Positions 7,205-14,750 of a stretch of 32,597 nt of DNA are shown one piece after another. The position numbers and the translations under genes are program-made. Numbering within the stretch: the stretch's first letter is position 1; every line of letters starts with the position of its first letter. The notes beneath the pieces are model-generated. The model was given only the letters and a program-made list of their open reading frames with translations, was not told the origin of the DNA and searched no databases. The DNA is from an uncultured Lachnospiraceae bacterium (lineage in GTDB: Bacteria > Bacillota > Clostridia > Lachnospirales > Lachnospiraceae): positions 1 to 32,597 of the forward strand of contig CAMNDJ010000016.1 in NCBI GenBank assembly GCA_946535225.1, read 5' to 3'.

Positions 7205-8367
7205 TGGCAGCATCATATGATTATCTGATAGTTGGAGCGGGGCTGTACGGAGCAGTATTTGCCCATGAGATGAACAAGGCCGGCAGGAAGTGTCTTGTGA
7301 TCGACAGAAGAGATCATTTGGCCGGCAATATATATACCAAGGAAACACACGGCATCAATGTACATATGTACGGAGCACACATATTCCATACGAGCAATAA
7401 GAAGGTATGGGACTATGTGAATGAGTTTGCCGTGTTCAATAATTACGTCAATTCTCCCGTTGCGGTCTATGAGGACGGATTATACAATCTCCCCTTTAAC
7501 ATGAACACTTTCCATGCTCTCTGGGGTGTAAGGACACCCGATGAAGCAAAGCGTAAGCTTGCAAGTGAGATAGACAAGGCCGGAGAGGCCTTGGGGCTTA
7601 AAGACGGTGTCGCTCCCGCTAACCTTGAAGAACAGGCTCTTAGTCTTGTGGGTAAGGATATCTATGAGAAGCTCATCAAAGGCTATACGGAGAAGCAGTG
7701 GGGCAGAGACTGTAAGGAACTTCCGGCTTTTATAATCAAGAGACTGCCGGTAAGGTTCACATACAACAATAATTACTTCAACGATACATATCAGGGCATA
7801 CCGGTCGGCGGATACACTGAGATGGTCGGGAAGATGTTGGACGGAACGGAAGTAAGACTTAAGTGTTCGTATGCTGATCTCATGGAAGCGAATGCGGCGA
7901 AAGAGTCAGATGCCCTGAATTTTAAAAAGATCGTATATACGGGCATGATCGATGAGTACTTTGACTACAGCTTAGGTCATCTTCAGTACAGGACACTTAA
8001 GTTTGAGACCGAGCTCAAGGAGGGCGTGGCCAATCATCAGGGCAATGCTGTGGTTAACTATACCGAAAGGGCCATACCTTATACGAGAGTGATCGAGCAT
8101 AAGCATTTTGAATATATCAACGATCCGGAGAAGATCCCGGATACGGTCATCACATACGAGTATCCCAAGGAATACGAAGATGGGGATGAGCCGTACTATC
8201 CTGTCAACGACGAGCGCAATCAGACGCTGTATGCAGAGTATTCGAAGCTGGCCGATAAGCAGGAGAACGTGATCTTCGGGGGAAGACTGGGGCAGTACAG
8301 ATATTACGATATGGATAAGGTCATTGAGGCCGCACTTGATGCAGTAAGCGCAGAACTCAGAGCATAG
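7204..8367 (+). CDS. glf: UDP-galactopyranose mutase
   Basis: This flavoenzyme converts UDP-galactopyranose to UDP-galactofuranose, the donor for galactofuranose in surface polysaccharides. The FAD-binding fold is visible at the N-terminus (YLIVGAGLYGAVFAHEM, with Gly11, Gly13 and Gly16), followed by the family signature HMYGAHIFHTSNKKVWDYV near residue 50-70 and the YTEKQWGRD block in the middle. The C-terminal GGRLGQYRYYDMDKVI segment is also highly conserved in Glf and contacts FAD. The 387-residue length is normal. Its start overlaps the stop of the fucosyltransferase gene in a TAATG, and glgX begins 26 bases after it. Together with the fucosyltransferase it points to synthesis of a glycan containing galactofuranose and probably fucose. 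Confidence 0.95.
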   Translation: MAASYDYLIVGAGLYGAVFAHEMNKAGRKCLVIDRRDHLAGNIYTKETHGINVHMYGAHIFHTSNKKVWDYVNEFAVFNNYVNSPVAVYEDGLYNLPFNMNTFHALWGVRTPDEAKRKLASEIDKAGEALGLKDGVAPANLEEQALSLVGKDIYEKLIKGYTEKQWGRDCKELPAFIIKRLPVRFTYNNNYFNDTYQGIPVGGYTEMVGKMLDGTEVRLKCSYADLMEANAAKESDALNFKKIVYTGMIDEYFDYSLGHLQYRTLKFETELKEGVANHQGNAVVNYTERAIPYTRVIEHKHFEYINDPEKIPDTVITYEYPKEYEDGDEPYYPVNDERNQTLYAEYSKLADKQENVIFGGRLGQYRYYDMDKVIEAALDAVSAELRA

Positions 8368-8393
8368 CATCGAAGCGACCCCGGACAGGAGAT

Positions 8394-10544
8394 ATGATGG
8401 AAACACACAGGCAAGAAGTGAGAACCAATGCCAGAACAGACGACGGTATCGCCGGACTGGGCAATCAGCACATCAATTTCGTGCCCATGGATATGATAAG
8501 CGGGTACGAAGTCAGGCCCGGATTCTATGAGATCAACGGTGCGACCGTAATCCCGGGAGGCATCAATTTCACGATCCATTCCAATCAGGCAACGGGATGT
8601 GAATTGCTGCTGTTCAAGCGTAAGGCAGTGGATCCGTTCGCAGTCATCCCTTTCCCGGACAATTACAGGATAGGCAACTGCTATTCGATAATCGTCTTCG
8701 GCTTAGAGGCGGAGAATCTGGAATATGCATACAGAATGGACGGACCCTACGATCCTTCGAGGGGACTGCTCTTTGACAAGGACAGGGTACTGCTCGATCC
8801 TTATGCCAAGGCTGTTGCGGGCTTAAGAGAATGGGGACTGGAAGGTACGGCACCGGAGTATTCGGGCTACAGAGGAAGAGTCGTAAGAGACGATTTCGAC
8901 TGGGGTGATACCAAGCAGCTTCACACACCCATCGAGGATGTCATCATATATGAGATGCATGTCAGGGGCTTTACGAAGGATGCTTCTTCGGGAGTGGACT
9001 TTCCGGGAACATTCGACGGCATTCGCCAGAAGATCCCTTATCTTAAGGAGCTCGGAGTTACGGCCATTGAGCTCATGCCGATATTCGAGTTTGACGAGAT
9101 GCATGATGCCAGAGAGTATAACGGCAATCAGCTTCTTGATTACTGGGGTTATAATACGGTTAATTATTTCTCACCCAATACCGCTTACAGCTCTAAGCCG
9201 GAGTATAACCGAGAAGGTAATGAACTTAAGCGACTCATCAAATTGCTCAAAGAAAACGGGATTGAGGTATATTTAGACGTAGTGTTCAATCATACCGCCG
9301 AAGGCAACGAGCACGGTCCGATATTCTCGTTTAAGGGCATGGATAACAATATATATTACATGCTGACCCCGGAGGGATATTACTATAATTTCTCGGGTTG
9401 CGGTAACACGCTCAACTGCAATCACCCCATCGTAAGACAGTTCATCCTGGACTGCCTGAGGCATTGGGTGATCGCTTATCGTATAGACGGTTTCAGATTT
9501 GATCTTGCATCTATCCTGGGACGTAACGAAGACGGTGCACCTTTAAGTAAGCCCCCGTTGCTTGAGCTGCTTGCATTCGACCCGATCCTTGGTGATGTCA
9601 AACTCATAGCCGAGGCATGGGATGCCGGCGGAATGTATCAGGTGGGAAGCTTCCCTTCATGGAACCGTTGGATGGAATGGAACGGTAAGTACAGAGATGA
9701 TGTAAGAGCCTTCCTTAAAGGTGACGATCATATGGAGGCGGCGGCAGCTAACAGGATTTCCGGATCGCCCGATATATACGGAGGCAATACCAGAGGCCAT
9801 TTCGCATCGGTGAATTTCATCACATGTCATGACGGCTTCACGATGGCGGATCTGTATTCGTACAATTACAAGCATAATGAAGCCAACGGCTGGAACAATA
9901 CCGACGGATCCAATGACAACTACAGCTGGAATTGCGGATTCGAAGGCGAGACGGATGATGAATCCGTGATGATCTTAAGACGCAGGCTTATACGTAATGC
10001 TTTTGTTACATTGATGCTGAGCCGAGGCATTCCGATGTTCCTTGCGGGAGATGAGTTTGGTAACACACAGTTCGGCAATAACAACGCCTACTGTCAGGAC
10101 AATATCATCTCGTGGCTGGACTGGACCAAGGTTGAGAAGAACCATACGCTCTTCACATTTGCCCAGTATATGATATGGTATCGTAAGCAGCATCGTGTTA
10201 TACGTATAGATACCGAGAAGTGCTCGATGAACTATCCCTGCATCAGCCAGCACGGCTTACAGCCATTCTGGACAGACTGGGGTAACGGTCATCACTATGT
10301 TGGTATCATGTATGCCGGCAGGAACAAGGCGGGCAAGGATGAACTCGTATATGTGGCGATCAATGCATACTGGCAGGAACAGACGGTAACACTTCCTGCA
10401 GCCCCCGAAGGGATGCATTTCTACCTTATGATAGATACGTTCAGAGAGATATCGGTGGTACAGGACAAGGTGGAGCTCGGAGGATCCTTCACGATACCGC
10501 CCAGAACCGTATATGTGCTCGAGGCTTTCCCGATAATCGGATGA
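8394..10544 (+). CDS. glgX: Glycogen debranching enzyme GlgX-type (GH13 isoamylase family)
   Basis: The enzyme hydrolyses alpha-1,6 branch points of glycogen or related alpha-glucans in the cytoplasm. An N-terminal CBM48-like domain (about residues 40-170, with AYRMDGPYDPSRGLLFDKDR) is followed by the GH13 barrel. The four GH13 motifs are intact: DVVFNH (295-300), GFRFDLAS with nucleophile Asp370, AEAW with acid/base Glu407, and HD with transition-state Asp480. The C-terminal domain ends in PPRTVYVLEA, as usual. At 716 residues it matches GlgX/TreX. Two ATG codons in a row are available (8394, 8397); the AGGAG box at 8387-8391 suits the second one better. It may be read with glf, but glycogen metabolism need not relate to the flagellar or glycan genes. 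Substrate (glycogen versus other alpha-glucan) is inferred. Confidence 0.9.
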   Translation: MMETHRQEVRTNARTDDGIAGLGNQHINFVPMDMISGYEVRPGFYEINGATVIPGGINFTIHSNQATGCELLLFKRKAVDPFAVIPFPDNYRIGNCYSIIVFGLEAENLEYAYRMDGPYDPSRGLLFDKDRVLLDPYAKAVAGLREWGLEGTAPEYSGYRGRVVRDDFDWGDTKQLHTPIEDVIIYEMHVRGFTKDASSGVDFPGTFDGIRQKIPYLKELGVTAIELMPIFEFDEMHDAREYNGNQLLDYWGYNTVNYFSPNTAYSSKPEYNREGNELKRLIKLLKENGIEVYLDVVFNHTAEGNEHGPIFSFKGMDNNIYYMLTPEGYYYNFSGCGNTLNCNHPIVRQFILDCLRHWVIAYRIDGFRFDLASILGRNEDGAPLSKPPLLELLAFDPILGDVKLIAEAWDAGGMYQVGSFPSWNRWMEWNGKYRDDVRAFLKGDDHMEAAAANRISGSPDIYGGNTRGHFASVNFITCHDGFTMADLYSYNYKHNEANGWNNTDGSNDNYSWNCGFEGETDDESVMILRRRLIRNAFVTLMLSRGIPMFLAGDEFGNTQFGNNNAYCQDNIISWLDWTKVEKNHTLFTFAQYMIWYRKQHRVIRIDTEKCSMNYPCISQHGLQPFWTDWGNGHHYVGIMYAGRNKAGKDELVYVAINAYWQEQTVTLPAAPEGMHFYLMIDTFREISVVQDKVELGGSFTIPPRTVYVLEAFPIIG

Positions 10545-10686
10545 TCCGGACCGATGCCCTGAAGATAAGGCTGATGAACGGTCGATCCGGGCAACGTATC
10601 AGGGATCTTAAATAAATTTTTCGAATTGTACGAATATTGTGCGATTGCGGAACTTTTACAAATACAGTATTTTACAGGAAAAAGTG

Positions 10687-10716
10687 TTGACAGGCTTGAT
10701 ACTTTAGTGATACAGT
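10687..10716 (+). promoter_or_regulatory. Candidate sigma-A promoter of the FliD-like gene
   Basis: A perfect TTGACA (10687-10692) is followed after 18 bases by TACAGT (10711-10716, four of six). A second perfect TATAAT at 10727-10732 has no good -35. Either would give a leader of over 100 bases. Confidence 0.55.
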
Positions 10717-10720
10717 ATCA
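10697..10720 (+). repeat. Candidate operator: TGATAC repeats over the promoter
   Basis: TGATAC occurs at 10697-10702 and 10708-10713, eleven bases apart (one helical turn), and the second copy is half of the perfect palindrome TGATAC-A-GTATCA (10708-10720), which covers the -10 box. This is the layout of a repressor or activator site. The binding protein is unknown. Confidence 0.5.
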
Positions 10721-10721
10721 T

Positions 10722-10771
10722 TGTACTATAATGTATTATACCCTAGGTGTAGTGTCTAATTCTATAGTACA
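10722..10771 (+). repeat. 9-bp inverted repeat in the leader of the FliD-like gene
   Basis: TGTACTATA (10722-10730) is the exact complement of TATAGTACA (10763-10771), with 32 bases between. The left arm includes the second TATAAT. It may be an operator pair or an RNA stem. Confidence 0.45.
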
Positions 10772-10793
10772 CGACAGAGTGAATATGTTTATT

Positions 10794-10831
10794 AGAGTAA
10801 TGACTACTCTCGCTCATACAAGGATTGTATG
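10794..10831 (+). repeat. Two tandem small hairpins before the FliD-like gene
   Basis: AGAGTA (10794-10799) pairs with TACTCT (10805-10810), and CATACAA (10815-10821) pairs with TTGTATG (10825-10831) around a 3-base loop. Neither has a T-run. Both sit in the predicted leader, shortly before the ribosome site. Confidence 0.5.
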
Positions 10832-10863
10832 GCTCTGATCATGGAAGGAAGGAGGAGCAGGGT

Positions 10864-12228
10864 ATGGCATATTCGGCAGCACTTAACACTGTATATAATC
10901 AGTATCTAACTACATATGCACCTAAGAAGAGCGATACCCGGTACGACACTCACAAGCGTAGCGAGCTTAAGGGTATCACCAATTCGATGGTGAAAGTCAA
11001 CAAGGATGCTCCTCTGTATAAGTTGGAGTCTTCTCCTGAATCCCGTGAATTCATAATAGAACTTAAGGAAGAGTCGAGGCTGTTCCAGAATGCCATTATG
11101 TCTGCGGTCGGTATGGCCGGAGGCGGTGATATTGACGGCAAGATCGCCTTCTCTTCAGATGAGAGTATAGCTTCAGCCAGATATGTGGGCGAAGAGAACG
11201 GTTCTCTTACGATGGATACCGAAGTCGGTGAGGACGGTTCCGTAAGCTATGTTAATAAGGAAGTACCCGAATACGAGATCGAGGTACAGTCTCTTGCTTC
11301 GGCACAGGTCAATATGGGTAAGTATCTTCCCATGGACGAGCTCGGACTCGCACCCGGAGATTACAGTTTCGATATGACCGTGAACGGTCAGGGATATGAG
11401 TTCCAGTATACCGTAAGAGAAGATGATACCAACTTTGACATACAGAACAGACTGAGTCGTCTGATCAATAATTCGGGAATACATCTTACATCGAGTGTGG
11501 ATGAGGACGGAGAAGGCAATGCTTCGCTTCGTATCGAATCTTCACAGGTCGGGATACATTTCGGCGAGAACAGCAGAGTGTTCAATATCTCGGATCCTAC
11601 GGACAGAGTACTGGGAACCGGCTCCGTGGAGTTCTTCGGTATAGATTATGTTGCGAGAGAAGCTTCCAATGCGCACTTCAAGGTCAACGGTATAGAAGCG
11701 TCCGCTTCATCCAATACCTTCATATTAGAGAAGAACTACGAAGTGACACTAAATGGCGTGAGCCCTGAAGAAGGGATCGCGACGCGTATCGGCGTCAAGC
11801 CCGATACGGAAGCGGCAGTTGAGAATATAAGCAACCTTATCGGCGGTTACAACCAGTTCATGGAGAAGATGACCGCATATAAGGATACGATGTATCGCAG
11901 CAACGCTCTCATGGGTGAGATGTACGGCATTGCAGGTCTGTACAGACAGGATATGGAAGATATGGGTATCACTCTTAATGACGAGGGTACCATGACCATA
12001 GACAAGGACAAGCTCAGCAAGGCCATCGTGGCAGATGATGCTACCGACAAGGTCAACACCCTTAAGGAATTCTCCAATGCCATGATGCGTAAGTCCAGAC
12101 AGGTATCTCTCAATCCCGTTTCCTATATTAATAAGACGGTGGTAGAGTACAAGAATCCGGGCAAGACTTTCTCCAATCCGTATACGGCCAGCGCCTATGC
12201 GGGACTCATGTTCAACTCGTACTGCTAA
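10864..12228 (+). CDS. FliD-like protein of unknown function (second flagellar cap homologue)
   Basis: A 454-residue protein with no signal peptide or membrane span. The N-terminal ~100 residues (YDTHKRSELKGITNSMVKVN, then PLYKLESSPESREFIIELKE) match no domain I can name, but I recall this pattern from uncharacterised Lachnospiraceae proteins. The middle has hook-like beta repeats (APGDYSFDMTVNGQGYEFQY), and the C-terminal part (AVENISNLIGGYNQFMEKMT, later LYRQDMEDMGITLNDEGTMT and IDKDKLSKAI) is like the FliD C-domain, where the cap protein ends in the same 'GI.l...G.l.lD...l..al' pattern. It lacks FliD's usual N-terminal signature and long terminal coiled coil. The start at 10864 has a GGAGGAG box at 10850-10856. 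It is a single-gene unit with its own promoter and terminator (12321-12384). A flagellar or extracellular role is inferred. Confidence 0.75.
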   Translation: MAYSAALNTVYNQYLTTYAPKKSDTRYDTHKRSELKGITNSMVKVNKDAPLYKLESSPESREFIIELKEESRLFQNAIMSAVGMAGGGDIDGKIAFSSDESIASARYVGEENGSLTMDTEVGEDGSVSYVNKEVPEYEIEVQSLASAQVNMGKYLPMDELGLAPGDYSFDMTVNGQGYEFQYTVREDDTNFDIQNRLSRLINNSGIHLTSSVDEDGEGNASLRIESSQVGIHFGENSRVFNISDPTDRVLGTGSVEFFGIDYVAREASNAHFKVNGIEASASSNTFILEKNYEVTLNGVSPEEGIATRIGVKPDTEAAVENISNLIGGYNQFMEKMTAYKDTMYRSNALMGEMYGIAGLYRQDMEDMGITLNDEGTMTIDKDKLSKAIVADDATDKVNTLKEFSNAMMRKSRQVSLNPVSYINKTVVEYKNPGKTFSNPYTASAYAGLMFNSYC

Positions 12229-12320
12229 ACGGAACCCATGCCGGGGATCTCCTTAGGGCAGCAGAGGGTAGAACCGATCTGATCAAGGATATATTTGTAA
12301 GGCTTTCAAATATACGAAAA

Positions 12321-12384
12321 AAGATGTTGACGCCTTCGTTAACCTGTGCTATATTGGTCTAACGAGGCGTAACGTCTTTTTTTT
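12321..12384 (+). terminator. Terminator of the FliD-like gene, enclosing the rpmG promoter
   Basis: Bases 12321-12341 pair with 12360-12378 to form a stem of about 19 bp with two single-base bulges (12329, 12335), an 18-base loop, and a run of eight T (12377-12384). The promoter -35 box is in the left arm and the -10 box in the loop. Confidence 0.8.
12327..12355 (+). promoter_or_regulatory. Promoter of rpmG-secE-nusG
   Basis: TTGACG (12327-12332), a 17-base spacer, and TATATT (12350-12355) preceded by TGC, an extended -10. Five of six matches in each hexamer. RNA should start near 12362, in the right arm of the surrounding hairpin. Confidence 0.85.
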
Positions 12385-12439
12385 GTGCTGTATTTTTTTC
12401 AGCGCAGTGTTGCAGTTATACGAAAGGATGAATAAAGTT

Positions 12440-12589
12440 ATGCGTACCAAGATCACATTAGCATGTACGGAGTGTAAGCAGCGCAATTACAATACTACCA
12501 AGGATAAGAAGAACCATCCCGACAGGATGGAGACCAAGAAGTATTGCAGATTCTGTAAGGCACATACCTTACATAAGGAGACAAAGTAA
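12440..12589 (+). CDS. rpmG: 50S ribosomal protein L33 (zinc-ribbon type)
   Basis: A 49-residue protein that belongs to the large ribosomal subunit near the E site. It begins [20 protein letters not shown] and carries both Cys-x-x-Cys pairs (CTEC and CRFC) needed for zinc, so it is the C+ form of L33, not the zinc-free duplicate used under zinc starvation. The ending [15 protein letters not shown] is typical. The AAAGGA box at 12423-12428 suits the ATG at 12440. Its stop overlaps the secE start by one base. The rpmG-secE-nusG order is standard for Firmicutes. Confidence 0.96.
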   Translation: MRTKITLACTECKQRNYNTTKDKKNHPDRMETKKYCRFCKAHTLHKETK

Positions 12590-12786
12590 TGGCAGATTCC
12601 GCAAAAGAGAACAAAGTCAGCTTTTTTGACGGTGTTAAGGCTGAGTGGGGCAAGATCATATGGCCTAATAAGGACCAGCTTACCAAGCAGACGATCGCAG
12701 TTATCATCACTACGATCATAGTCGGTGTTATCATTTCGTTGCTCGATACTGCTCTGCAGTATGGTGTTAATCTGTTGTCAATGTAA
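12589..12786 (+). CDS. secE: Protein translocase subunit SecE
   Basis: SecE is the small clamp subunit that stabilises SecY in the membrane channel for protein export. The 65-residue form with one membrane span (about residues 35-58, IAVIITTIIVGVIISLLDTA) is the single-span Gram-positive type. Before the span lies the conserved amphipathic helix with the FFDGVKAEWGKIIWPNKDQL motif, the family hallmark. It overlaps rpmG by one base (TAATG), indicating coupling, and is followed 55 bases later by nusG. Confidence 0.96.
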   Translation: MADSAKENKVSFFDGVKAEWGKIIWPNKDQLTKQTIAVIITTIIVGVIISLLDTALQYGVNLLSM

Positions 12787-12841
12787 CAGAGAAGCGATAC
12801 TAAGTGGAGTAAGAGTCAGTACCTTATAAGAAGGAGTAAGT

Positions 12842-13435
12842 ATGTCAGAGGCTAATATGTCAGAGACTAATACGGTGGAGACAGATCTGCCTGAGACTAA
12901 TGAGTCTGAAGGCAAGAAGTCGGATGCCAAGTGGTATGTAGCCCATACCTATTCAGGATATGAGAACAAGGTCAAGGCTGACCTTGACAAGACCATCTTA
13001 AATCGAGGACTTGAAGAGCAGATCTTAGAGGTCCGCGTTCCCATGCAGGATGTCATTGAGGTCAAGAACGGCGCGCGTAAGACGGTTCAGAAGAAAATGT
13101 TCCCCGGATACGTGCTGGTCAATATGGTCATGAATGACGAGACATGGTATGTAGTAAGGAATACAAGAGGAGTGACAGGCTTCGTAGGTCCCGGAAGCAA
13201 GCCGGTACCGTTGTCCGATGCGGAGATGAAGCCGCTCGGTATCAAGACTGAGAATGTCACGATCGATTTCGAGGAAGGCGAGACCATCGTTGTTGTTGCA
13301 GGTCCCTGGAAGGATACCATCGGTGTCGTTCAGAAGATCGATTACAGCAAGCAGACGGCTACGATCAATGTCGAACTTTTCGGCAGAGAGACGCCTGTTG
13401 AGATCGGATTTGAAGAAGTGCGTAAATTGCGCTAA
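12842..13435 (+). CDS. nusG: Transcription termination/antitermination factor NusG
   Basis: NusG binds RNA polymerase through its N-domain and links it to ribosomes or modulates pausing through its C-terminal KOW domain. The NGN domain starts at KWYVAHTYSGYENKVKADLD (about residue 30) and includes the KKMFPGYVLVNMVMNDETWY block; the KOW domain is seen at VVAGPWKDTIGVVQKIDYSK followed by INVELFGRETPVEIGFEEV. A 28-residue, acidic, Ser/Thr/Glu-rich N-terminal extension comes before the NGN domain; three in-frame ATG codons occur within it, but only the first has a well-placed AAGGAG box (12831-12836). Function otherwise as in the family. rplK follows after a structured 102-base leader. Confidence 0.97.
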   Translation: MSEANMSETNTVETDLPETNESEGKKSDAKWYVAHTYSGYENKVKADLDKTILNRGLEEQILEVRVPMQDVIEVKNGARKTVQKKMFPGYVLVNMVMNDETWYVVRNTRGVTGFVGPGSKPVPLSDAEMKPLGIKTENVTIDFEEGETIVVVAGPWKDTIGVVQKIDYSKQTATINVELFGRETPVEIGFEEVRKLR

Positions 13436-13457
13436 GCGCAGTTTATAATATGACTGA

Positions 13458-13510
13458 CCGGATGAATATCCGGGAAGCCGCAGTGGAAGGGCACCTATAA
13501 CCCGTACCAC
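13458..13510 (+). promoter_or_regulatory. Structured leader of rplK, candidate L1-binding site
   Basis: Two hairpins lie between nusG and rplK. CCGGAT (13458-13463) pairs with ATCCGG (13468-13473). Then GTGG (13483-13486) pairs with CCAC (13507-13510) and GGG (13489-13491) with CCC (13501-13503), leaving an asymmetric internal loop (AA opposite GTA). In many bacteria ribosomal protein L1 represses the L11-L1 operon by binding a hairpin with such an internal loop in this place. The match is by shape and location only. Confidence 0.5.
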
Positions 13511-13537
13511 AATATATCATTATAGGAGGAGCCACAT

Positions 13538-13963
13538 ATGGCAAAGAAAGTAGAAGGTTACATTAAGTTACAGATTCCCGCCGGCAAGGCAACGCCGGCA
13601 CCCCCGGTTGGACCTGCGCTTGGTCAGCACGGTGTCAACATCGTGGAATTCACCAAGCAGTTCAACGCAATCACGGCTGACAAGGGTGATATGATCATCC
13701 CCGTTGTCATCACGGTCTATGCAGACAGAAGCTTCAGCTTCATCACAAAGACTCCGCCGGCAGCAGTATTGCTCAAGAAGGCCTGCAACATCAAGTCAGG
13801 TTCGGGCGTACCGAACAAGACCAAGGTCGCTACTATCTCTAAGGACAAGCTCAAGGAGATCGCTGAGATCAAGATGCCTGACTTAAATGCCGCTTCTATT
13901 GAGGCAGCGATGAGCATGATCGCAGGTACTGCAAGAAGTATGGGAATAACTGTTGAGGAATGA
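13538..13963 (+). CDS. rplK: 50S ribosomal protein L11
   Basis: L11 forms part of the GTPase-associated centre of the large subunit, with L10 and L7/L12, and is the binding surface for EF-G and for thiopeptide antibiotics. The sequence is canonical: [36 protein letters not shown], and the late [20 protein letters not shown], ending in [13 protein letters not shown]. It has 141 residues, the normal size. The proline-rich hinge region that is mutated in thiostrepton resistance is intact. AGGAGGAG at 13525-13532 marks the ATG; rplA follows 17 bases downstream. Confidence 0.98.
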   Translation: MAKKVEGYIKLQIPAGKATPAPPVGPALGQHGVNIVEFTKQFNAITADKGDMIIPVVITVYADRSFSFITKTPPAAVLLKKACNIKSGSGVPNKTKVATISKDKLKEIAEIKMPDLNAASIEAAMSMIAGTARSMGITVEE

Positions 13964-13980
13964 TTTAGGAGGATATCGTT

Positions 13981-14670
13981 ATGAAGCATGGTAAGAAGTA
14001 TAGCGATGCTGCTAAATTAGTAGATCGCACAGTTATGTATGAGCCTGCAGAGGCTATAGGAATAGTTAAGAAGACAGCTACAGCTAAGTTCGACGAGACA
14101 GTTGAACTTCACATCCGTACAGGTTGTGACGGCAGACACGCAGATCAGCAGATCCGTGGCGCTGTTGTACTTCCCAACGGAACAGGTAAGACTGTAAGAG
14201 TCCTTGTTTTCGCCAAGGGAACAAAGCTTGACGAGGCACAGGCAGCCGGTGCTGATTTCGTGGGCGGTGAGGAGCTCATCCCCAAGATCCAGAACGACGG
14301 TTGGTTCGATTTCGATGTAGTTGTTGCTACACCCGACATGATGGGTGTTGTAGGTCGTCTCGGTAAGGTATTAGGACCTAAGGGCTTAATGCCCAATCCT
14401 AAGGCAGGAACGGTCACAATGGATGTGACCAAAGCCGTAGAGGATATCAAGGCCGGTAAGATCGAGTACAGACTTGACAAGGCTAATATCATACACGTAC
14501 CCGTTGGTAAGGCATCATTTACAGAGGAGCAGCTTACTCAGAACTATGATGCACTCATGTCTGCGATACTCAAGGCTAAGCCCGCAGCACTTAAGGGCCA
14601 GTACTTAAAGAGCATCACACTTGCCTGCACAATGGGCCCCGGCGTGAAGATCTCGACAGCTAAGTACTAA
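13981..14670 (+). CDS. rplA: 50S ribosomal protein L1
   Basis: L1 builds the mobile L1 stalk that releases tRNA from the E site, and is commonly the autogenous repressor of its own operon. The 229 residues start [20 protein letters not shown] and contain [20 protein letters not shown] and [20 protein letters not shown], the conserved block between the two lobes, plus the late [20 protein letters not shown]. The ribosome site is TAGGAGGAT (13967-13975). A strong terminator follows immediately, so unlike in most Firmicutes the transcript does not run on to rplJ. Confidence 0.98.
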   Translation: MKHGKKYSDAAKLVDRTVMYEPAEAIGIVKKTATAKFDETVELHIRTGCDGRHADQQIRGAVVLPNGTGKTVRVLVFAKGTKLDEAQAAGADFVGGEELIPKIQNDGWFDFDVVVATPDMMGVVGRLGKVLGPKGLMPNPKAGTVTMDVTKAVEDIKAGKIEYRLDKANIIHVPVGKASFTEEQLTQNYDALMSAILKAKPAALKGQYLKSITLACTMGPGVKISTAKY

Positions 14671-14684
14671 GAATAAGCTTATTT

Positions 14685-14714
14685 AAGGACCGACATATGT
14701 GTCGGTCCTTTTTT
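14685..14714 (+). terminator. Strong terminator after rplA
   Basis: AAGGACCGACA (14685-14695) and TGTCGGTCCTT (14700-14710) form a perfect 11-bp stem with a TATG loop and a run of six T. Confidence 0.95.
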
Positions 14715-14715
14715 G

Positions 14716-14744
14716 TTGTCGCGAAAGATGATTTGGGATATACT
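14716..14744 (+). promoter_or_regulatory. Promoter of the CapA-like gene, predicted leaderless
   Basis: TTGTCG (14716-14721, four of six) and TATACT (14739-14744, five of six) are 17 bases apart. The -10 box ends six bases before the ATG at 14751, so RNA would start at or next to the start codon. It begins two bases after the rplA terminator. Confidence 0.7.
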
Positions 14745-14750
14745 ACATAT

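Larger units (their letters stand above)
10545..10863 (+). other. Non-coding control region before the FliD-like gene
   Basis: About 320 bases without a gene. The first part has a weak inverted repeat (CCCTGA 10557-10562 with TCAGGG 10599-10604) followed by A/T-rich sequence that might be a poor terminator for glgX. The second part is A/T-rich and holds a promoter, a palindrome across its -10 box, one wide inverted repeat and two tight hairpins, all listed separately. The ATG at 10825 lies upstream of the ribosome site and inside the last hairpin, so I do not count it as coding. Confidence 0.6.
12229..12439 (+). other. Non-coding stretch with nested terminator and promoter before rpmG
   Basis: About 210 bases between the FliD-like gene and rpmG. 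The first 90 bases show no convincing element. The rest carries the terminator hairpin with the promoter inside it and a ~78-base leader. The ATG at 12428 lies directly on the AAAGG ribosome site and is not used. Confidence 0.6.

Noticed and set aside
10825-10863. Upstream ATG for the FliD-like gene
   Set aside because: It precedes the GGAGGAG ribosome site and falls in a hairpin; the ATG at 10864 has correct spacing.
14697-14750. Upstream ATG for the CapA-like gene
   Set aside because: It lies inside the rplA terminator hairpin and would add 18 residues not seen in the family; the promoter starts downstream of it.
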